Origin: Galerina marginata
Taxonomy: Eukaryota; Basidiomycota; Agaricomycetes; Agaricales; Galerinaceae
Assembly (NCBI GenBank): GCA_023014335.1
Contig: JAECYW010000021.1
Coordinates: 1,054,001-1,118,000 of the forward strand
DNA length: 64,000 bases
Direction of reading: 5' to 3'
The position numbers and the translations under genes were made by a program. Positions within the stretch are counted from its first letter, which is position 1. Each line of letters opens with the position of its first letter. Below, one piece after another: positions 58,353 through 64,000 of this stretch. The notes beneath the pieces were generated by a model, which made no database searches, was not told the DNA's origin, and worked only from the letters and a program-made list of their open reading frames with translations.

Positions 58353-59878
58353 TCAGAAACATGGCACACTCCAGCCCTCATAGTCCTTCTTGCCAGTCTG
58401 GATATCAACAATCGTCGTCCATAGTCCCTGCCCAATCGGGCCCAAGCCACCCTCATGAGCGGGCAGCACCAGATCCTTTCCTTTCCACCCAATCCTCCCT
58501 ATCGGCGCAACGACGACGGCTGTGCCCACGCCAAACGATTCCAGTAACCGCCCTTCCTCATGGTATTTGGCGATTTCAGCCATGGTCAGATCACGCTCGT
58601 GGGTGTGGAGTCGGAGAGTTTGTGGGACGCCTGGAAGGTGGAGTTTCCCCGAGGTATGGGCGTTTGCAAGGGCGAGTGTGGACTCTCGCGTAATTCCTGG
58701 CAGAATCGTACCATCCAAAGCTGGCGTGATCAAGTCGACATCTGAAAAAAAGTAAGTAGAAGATCAGGAACATCCACCATATGAAACGAACCGCCATCAT
58801 CTCGCTTTACAGCGATAAACACATTCATTGCTCCAACCTCCGTAACTTTCTCCTCTTCACCTAACAGCCATAGAATCTGATCGTAGCCTTGCTTAGCGGC
58901 CGTCCTCTGGGGTAGAAATCCAGGAGCGTAGTTGAGTCCCAACTTATGCCCGCCCGTGCCTCCCGGCCAAGCGCGCACGCAGTCACCTTCGGCAAGTAAT
59001 GAGATACCCTTCGCCACCCCACGGAAATACGGCCCTGTTGGGGATACGATGATATATAGGCAAGCGCTATCCGATGCCGCAACGCCAAGGGCTGAAGAAG
59101 AACAACCAATGAGTATGTAGTTTCGTCGAACCATCATGGGACATGAAAACTCACCTGAACGCGTCCCTACGATAGTGGGCCTGACGTACAAACTGTAACC
59201 AGGTAAACTGGGAATCCAGCGAGATTCGACTTCAATGAGGCGCTTGATCAGAGTCAACACCACAGAGGTATCGAAAGGCTGTTGGGAAATAATCACCATT
59301 ATAATTGAATGTAGTAAATGTTTGTGAAGTGACTTACAGGCAATGCGACGCGCTCAGCAGAGCGAGCAAGACGTGCCATATTTTTCTCCGGACGGAACAA
59401 GCGAGCCTCTCCGTTAGGTCCGACATAAGCCTGTCCATCAAAAGGTCAATAGAAAGACGATCTGACCCGGAAGTCACATACCTTCATCCCCTCGAAAATA
59501 TTGGTGCAATATTGGAAACACGAGCTCATCGGGTCAAACGACAGTGGCCCATAGGGTTTGATCTCCGGAGCTGACCAGCCGTTCACAGGGTCGTAGTTCA
59601 CCACCAACATATGATCCGTTTTGGTCTACCTAACCGATCAGAACGCGTTCTTTGGCGATAAGATCGAACAACTAACCTCACCAAAAACCAGAGATTCGGG
59701 TGTTGGCACTGGCTTGAGCTCGTTAGCCAACGTGGTGACCAGCTTTGAAGCCTGAGATCCATGGCTTCGTTAGTTCTGCAGGTCCAGAGAAACGTCAATC
59801 ATGGCTGATGCTCACATCGAGCTCCGCAGGTGTATGTTGAACAGCACCGTTAGTTCCGTTCACTTTGTCGATGGCCAT
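58353..59878 (-). CDS. Branched-chain-amino-acid aminotransferase
   Basis: Seven exons: 59878-59816, 59751-59677, 59625-59482, 59430-59338, 59278-59155, 59091-58792, 58741-58353, exactly 395 aa. PLP fold type IV. Seen: [35 protein letters not shown], catalytic Lys in [21 protein letters not shown], and [13 protein letters not shown]. Transfers the amino group between Leu/Ile/Val and 2-oxoglutarate, last step of synthesis and first of breakdown. The N-terminus [14 protein letters not shown] has no clear mitochondrial presequence, so this may be the cytosolic isoform. The exon 3 acceptor was chosen as the AG that keeps TKTDHMLVV in frame. Confidence 0.93.
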
Positions 59879-60355
59879 TCGGAAGATCTTGCTTGGTATG
59901 GTAGTGGAAAGGTGGAAATTGGGAAACTGGAGATTCTTGGGGCACGCGAGTCATGACTTTTTATAACCGAAGTAGGGTCGCCCTGCCTTGGAATGATCGA
60001 GTGATCGGAGCAAACTTCAAGCGATCACACTTAATATAGAAATTATTTCTCAGCTGCCAGACGGGTCCGTGGTAGAGGAAACTCACCTGCATGGAATACG
60101 CGTACGTATCGCAGTAAATATATCTCACAAAGGGGCAGGGAAGCTCCAAAATAAAAAACCCTGAAAGGTAAGAACTAAATCTTATTTTCTAAAGTTTTCG
60201 AGTTTCTTTGGTTCGGCCGACATGATCCTTCACCTGACGCATAGCATCGGAATTGAGACGGCCTAGTGCTTTCAAGGTTTCATCCAGGACCTATGCACCG
60301 AAACTAACCTTTTATTAGCACTATTATCAACACGTATGCGACTTACAAACATAGA
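59879..60355. other. Spacer between two minus-strand genes
   Basis: 477 bp: promoter of the aminotransferase gene and 3' end of the tRNA methyltransferase gene. Nothing else recognised. Confidence 0.4.
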
Positions 60356-62428
60356 TCAGTAAAGCCGGAGTAACGCGACAGATTCCACATGTGCTGTCTG
60401 AGGGAACAGGTCAAAACCTCGCAGACTTTCCAATCGATACCTCTTCCCCTCCTCGTCACCAGCTGTCTCTCGAACAATCTTCCCTATATCACGAGCCTGG
60501 GTATGCACATTACAGCTGACATAAACCACCGTGCTCGATCTAAAGCCAAGAAGTTGCTTCAAGAATAAATCATCACAGCCTTTTCGTGGCGGGTCGATGA
60601 TGACTACAGTCCGCTCTGAGGGGAAGTCCTTGACAGTCGCAAAGATGTTCGAAGCCTCTCCAGAAAGGAAAGAAATTTTCTCAGAAGAAATCGAATTGAG
60701 TTGCGCGTTTCTTCGCGCAGATGCGATCGAACTCTGCGAAAGCTCGATGCCAGCGACCTTGTCGAATGTTGACGAAAGAGAGATGGCAAAAAGCCCCGCG
60801 CCGCAGTACGTGTCAACGAGATGGGTTGGTTGTTCCATCCCCTCCACTGGCCTGACCAGACCTTTGACGTAGTTGACCATGAGAGGAAGCACCGCGTTGT
60901 TATTCTGAAAAAATCCACCGGCGTTGTATTCGAAGAAATAGTCTCCGACCATCTCTCGAGAGGAACCTTTCTGGTCGGAAACGCAGACGTGACGAGTAAA
61001 AGCTTCAGAGAGCTTGTCGATGGGTGGTATCATCATTTTCTCGGCGTCAAACGAGGGGTCCAATGAGTCGCGATACATCAAAGAGACGCCTTTTTTATAA
61101 GAAAATATATTACTAGTGTAGTCATAACCGTCAGGCGAGGAAATGGAATTGTTAGTGGATTGACTTACTTGATTATATCTTTCCTGTCAGATCTGTACTT
61201 TTCGTTAAGAATTGGAGTTGCAATAGGGCATTCCTGCACAGAAAGAAAAAGTGTGAGGCACTAGACGTAGCAACAGGAGTGTAATTCACCTCTATATCTA
61301 GTGTGGAATTGCTATTCGTCATGTTGAACCCAATCTTCAACCATGGAGGCTGTTCCCCAGATTTAACTTCCTCCTTTTTCGCGTGCTTTGGTGGGCGTTC
61401 AAAGTGTGGCGTAATTTTAGTGCGATAAGCATAGACCAAAGGGGATTCCACAGTCGATTCAATTGGTGGTATCGATGGTTCTGGGAGCTCTACGCTTGCA
61501 AGGATGACTTGTCAGTCAAAGTAAGATTGGTATGGGAAATGCACATACTAGAATAGGTTTTGTATGCCTTGACAATCACTCCCTTCTTCAGGTCCAATTG
61601 AGTTTCCCCTGATAACATCTGTGTAAAGTAAGGATCAGATGATAGCAAAACCTGATAGGCAGAGTATCGCACCTGATACTGGCATCCACCGCAAGAACCA
61701 AAATATTTGCACTGTACACGAGAATCGTCTCGCAACTCGTTATTTGGTGCAAGAACCTCTAGAGGCTGTGCCACTGAATGCATTCGATCGCTCTTGCCGA
61801 TTCGAACACGAACAGTTTCTCCAGTCAGCGCAAATGGTACGACGACCGCCCATGAACCCTTGTCTTTCGGTGCTAAAGCGATGCCAGATCCTTCAAACAA
61901 ATCATTATAAACCTATCCCATATCATTAAGATATATGAACTCACCGCCTGCACCGATTGTTTCTATTTTCACTTCCACCTCGTCTCCAAACTCGTACGGC
62001 GATTGGAACGCGCCTCCGGCTTGAGTAACCGCGTCCACAGTGTCTTCTCCTAACAGAGTCCTAATTTCCTGGTACAGAACATCTGCCGGAGAGCATGGGT
62101 CCGGCAAAGGAGGTTCCTTCCTCTTCTTCTTTTTATGTTTAAAGACCTTAGAATTTTGCGCAGATTCCAACGACACAACGATCTCGGTGCCAATTTCATT
62201 CTTTGAAGAAGTCTCTCTGACGGTGTCTTCTTCAGACAGAATCACCGAGTCTAGGCGCGGTTTCTTCAATAATGGACCGTCCACTTCCGCGTCAGAAATT
62301 GGCCGAATTTGAGGTATCGAAGTCGACATTTGGCGCGTCAACAGACCGGTACAGAACTTGTTTGGCGTCCTTTGACGATAAGTTTGAACTTGTGTTATAA
62401 ATCGCCTGTAAAAAGCCAGAGATCGCAT
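60356..62428 (-). CDS. TRM2: tRNA (uracil-5-)-methyltransferase, TRM2 type
   Basis: Six exons: 62428-61945, 61890-61673, 61618-61549, 61489-61290, 61233-61169, 61112-60356, exactly 597 aa. Makes m5U54 (ribothymidine) in tRNA. Seen: a basic N-terminal region with KHKKKKRK, TRAM-like part (GDEVEVKIETIGAGG), Cys cluster CKYFGSCGGCQYQ, SAM-binding DTYCGAGLFAISL, FFQNNNAVLP, DPPRKGCD and the nucleophile Cys in YVSCNVHTQARD. The first 35 residues are Arg-rich and precede a second Met (RQMSTSIPQ), so two starts could serve mitochondrial and nuclear/cytosolic forms. Exon 2 and exon 6 acceptors were set by frame and family alignment (NNIFSYKKGVSLMYRD). Confidence 0.92.
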
Positions 62429-62781
62429 ACACTAGAGCAGGAGAGGGTAGAAAGTAGCGAAGTTCAAGAACGAAAAGCAATTTAATTTCTTGATTCCAAA
62501 AGGAGGCAATAACCTTTATTACGTAACTATTGCCTCTCCAACCGGTCCCGCAATCAGACTTGGCTTGCACTTTCTCTCCAACGAGCTTCTGCCGGAAAAT
62601 CGAGATACCCAACATTTAATCCCTACACACAAATCCGTATGAACTCTTAGTGTTATACAAAAGGAATTCAATCTGATCTAGCGTACATATTGCACAGTTT
62701 ATTCTGTTGGTCTATCGCGCCACACTCTGACCAAAGGATTTTATCATCCACAACTTTATATCACACTTCAATCACACTTAG
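62429..62781. promoter_or_regulatory. Divergent promoter TRM2 / ChaC
   Basis: 353 bp between divergent genes. A minus-strand open stretch overlaps the TRM2 leader. No distinct element. Confidence 0.4.
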
Positions 62782-64000
62782 ATGTCGAACGCGGACGAAG
62801 GAACTCTACCTTTCGTAGTATTTGGCTATGGGTCACTTATATTTAAGGCAATTGTCCCCTCCACGTACTCGGGCCGTCTTGCTATCTTTACAAGGATCGG
62901 CTCAACTGTTTTCACTTTAGCCTCCACCACATGTTATTGCTCAAGGTAACTGCTTCCAACGATGGTTATTCAGACATGAGACAGTATTCTGACGAATTCC
63001 TTATCCTCCAGTACCTGGATTCTTAAAAGGCTACGTTCGCCGCTTTGCTCAAAAGTCGCATGACCATCGAGGGACACCAGAGGTATTCCGCCGAACACCT
63101 GCCTTATCTGTCTTGATATCGATCCACAAAAGAATCCAGGTCGAGTTGTAACACTCGTTCACAAAGAAGACTGGGATAAATTCTCCGGATCCGTAAGCAT
63201 GATCTATGTGACGGTTGCCCAAGGTGGCTGCGTCTGATCAACTTTTATAGGATGCCTTTCCAGACGACGATACCGTCTGGGGTTAGTTAACCCTTGGGAT
63301 TTCGTTGCAGGAAAGTAGCTTACTGACGGGTTGTAGGTATAGGCTATACCATCGACCCAGCTTACGAGGCCGAAGTTCGCGACTATCTAGGTGAGTAACA
63401 CTTAATTTCACAGCTGGACGTTTCTTACTCTCTAAAAATACGTGGCGATAGATTATAGAGAAAAGGTGAATCTTTTTGTTGTTCATGATGACTACGCTTC
63501 GTTTTTACGACGACCGGCCAGGATGGATACACCATGGAAACTCTAGACGTTTACTCCGTAGACGACGATGGGACAGAGAAAGTGATAATTCATAATGTAC
63601 GTTTCGTCTAGAATTATTACGGGGATTACATTTTCATACCGACCTTTTGAATTTTTCTTGACGCAGGCATTTGTGAGTTTCCCCAACTACTACCTTAAGG
63701 ATTTCGAGGTTTAAACAACCGTGAAAAAATCTCAGTGTTACGTCGGACGCAACGACAATCCATCATTCAGTAAATCTAATTCGGCCTGGTCCTCAATACA
63801 CTCAGTGAACTTTTGAATAACCACACCTATTTAGTTGGTTCGGAGCCACTCGACGCCCTTGGTCATCGGATTTGGAAATCTGTAGGTCCATCAGGACGGA
63901 ACAAGGTAATGATTTAACACGGTTCCAGGAGTGCACAAGTCTCCAAATCATCCCTTCATATTCTAACCTCTATTCTTCCCCAGGATTACTTGTACAAGCT
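62782..64000 (+). CDS. ChaC-type gamma-glutamylcyclotransferase (3' end beyond the window)
   Basis: Twelve exons seen: 62782-62847, 62921-62945, 63012-63082, 63133-63192, 63251-63281, 63337-63390, 63452-63465, 63522-63596, 63667-63672, 63736-63769, 63835-63905, 63984 onward; all phases agree. Family marks: VFGYGSLIFKPPPH, PGFLKGYVRRFAQKSHDHRGTPE, RVVTLV, VWGIGYTI, and YLDYREKDGY with the catalytic Glu. ChaC enzymes cleave glutathione to 5-oxoproline and Cys-Gly in the cytosol. Odd: intron 1 starts with GC (AAG/GCAATT), and exons of 6, 14 and 25 nt occur. Cut at base 64000 after DYLYKL. Confidence 0.92.

Noticed and set aside
58142..58755. Long plus-strand open frames opposite the aminotransferase gene
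   Set aside because: They are antisense to a complete, motif-bearing aminotransferase exon and have no domain of their own.
1..64000. tRNA, rRNA or CRISPR arrays
   Set aside because: No cloverleaf with a matching T-loop, no rRNA-like conserved block and no regularly spaced direct repeats were noticed; a covariance-model scan would be needed to exclude tRNAs fully.

Overview
The window is nuclear DNA from a mushroom-forming basidiomycete (Agaricomycetes). Genes are cut by many 45-65 bp introns with GT...AG ends and a few GC...AG ends. NACHT/STAND genes with a basidiomycete-type N-terminal motif are present, the dynein heavy chain occurs as a stand-alone tail gene (known from Agaricomycetes), and DUF4246 and F-box genes are typical of these fungi. 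I rebuilt exon structures by hand; for most genes every junction keeps the frame, and total lengths are stated where they close exactly.

Layout. 0-5 kb: two minus-strand NACHT ATPases, the first cut by the window edge, the second with a broken 3' end. 5.6-16.5 kb: a vacuolar-type serine carboxypeptidase followed by three tandem DUF4246 genes; a 3.4 kb unit (carboxypeptidase 3' end + intergenic + DUF4246) was duplicated in tandem and left a dead carboxypeptidase fragment. 16.7-21.1 kb: a small four-helix (MLKL N-domain-like) protein, an F-box protein and homoserine O-acetyltransferase. 21.6-31.4 kb: two genes that join a Gag-like N-terminal domain to an ISG12/Ifi-6-16 membrane module, with an SDR, a branched-chain acyltransferase E2 and a fourth, inverted DUF4246 gene between them. 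32.5-35.9 kb: a dienelactone hydrolase and a serine-rich hypothetical protein. 36.4-44.8 kb: three tandem CNNM/Mam3-type (DUF21 + CBS) membrane protein genes, each with the same 17 exons including a 3-nt micro-exon. 45-51 kb: gene-poor, with a small cupin gene, a dead copy of it and a small lectin-like gene. 51.3-55.5 kb: dynein heavy chain tail gene. 56.8-64 kb: a third, shortened Gag-like/ISG12 relative, branched-chain aminotransferase, tRNA m5U methyltransferase and a ChaC-type gamma-glutamylcyclotransferase that runs off the right edge.

How genes may work together. Housekeeping metabolism is represented by methionine synthesis (MET2) and branched-chain amino acid turnover (aminotransferase and BCKDH E2). 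The rest looks like a duplicating accessory region rich in possible self/non-self or cell-death parts: NACHT ATPases, a four-helix-bundle protein and the Gag-like/ISG12 family. That last family, seen three times in 36 kb, is my best candidate for an undescribed system; the function is inference.
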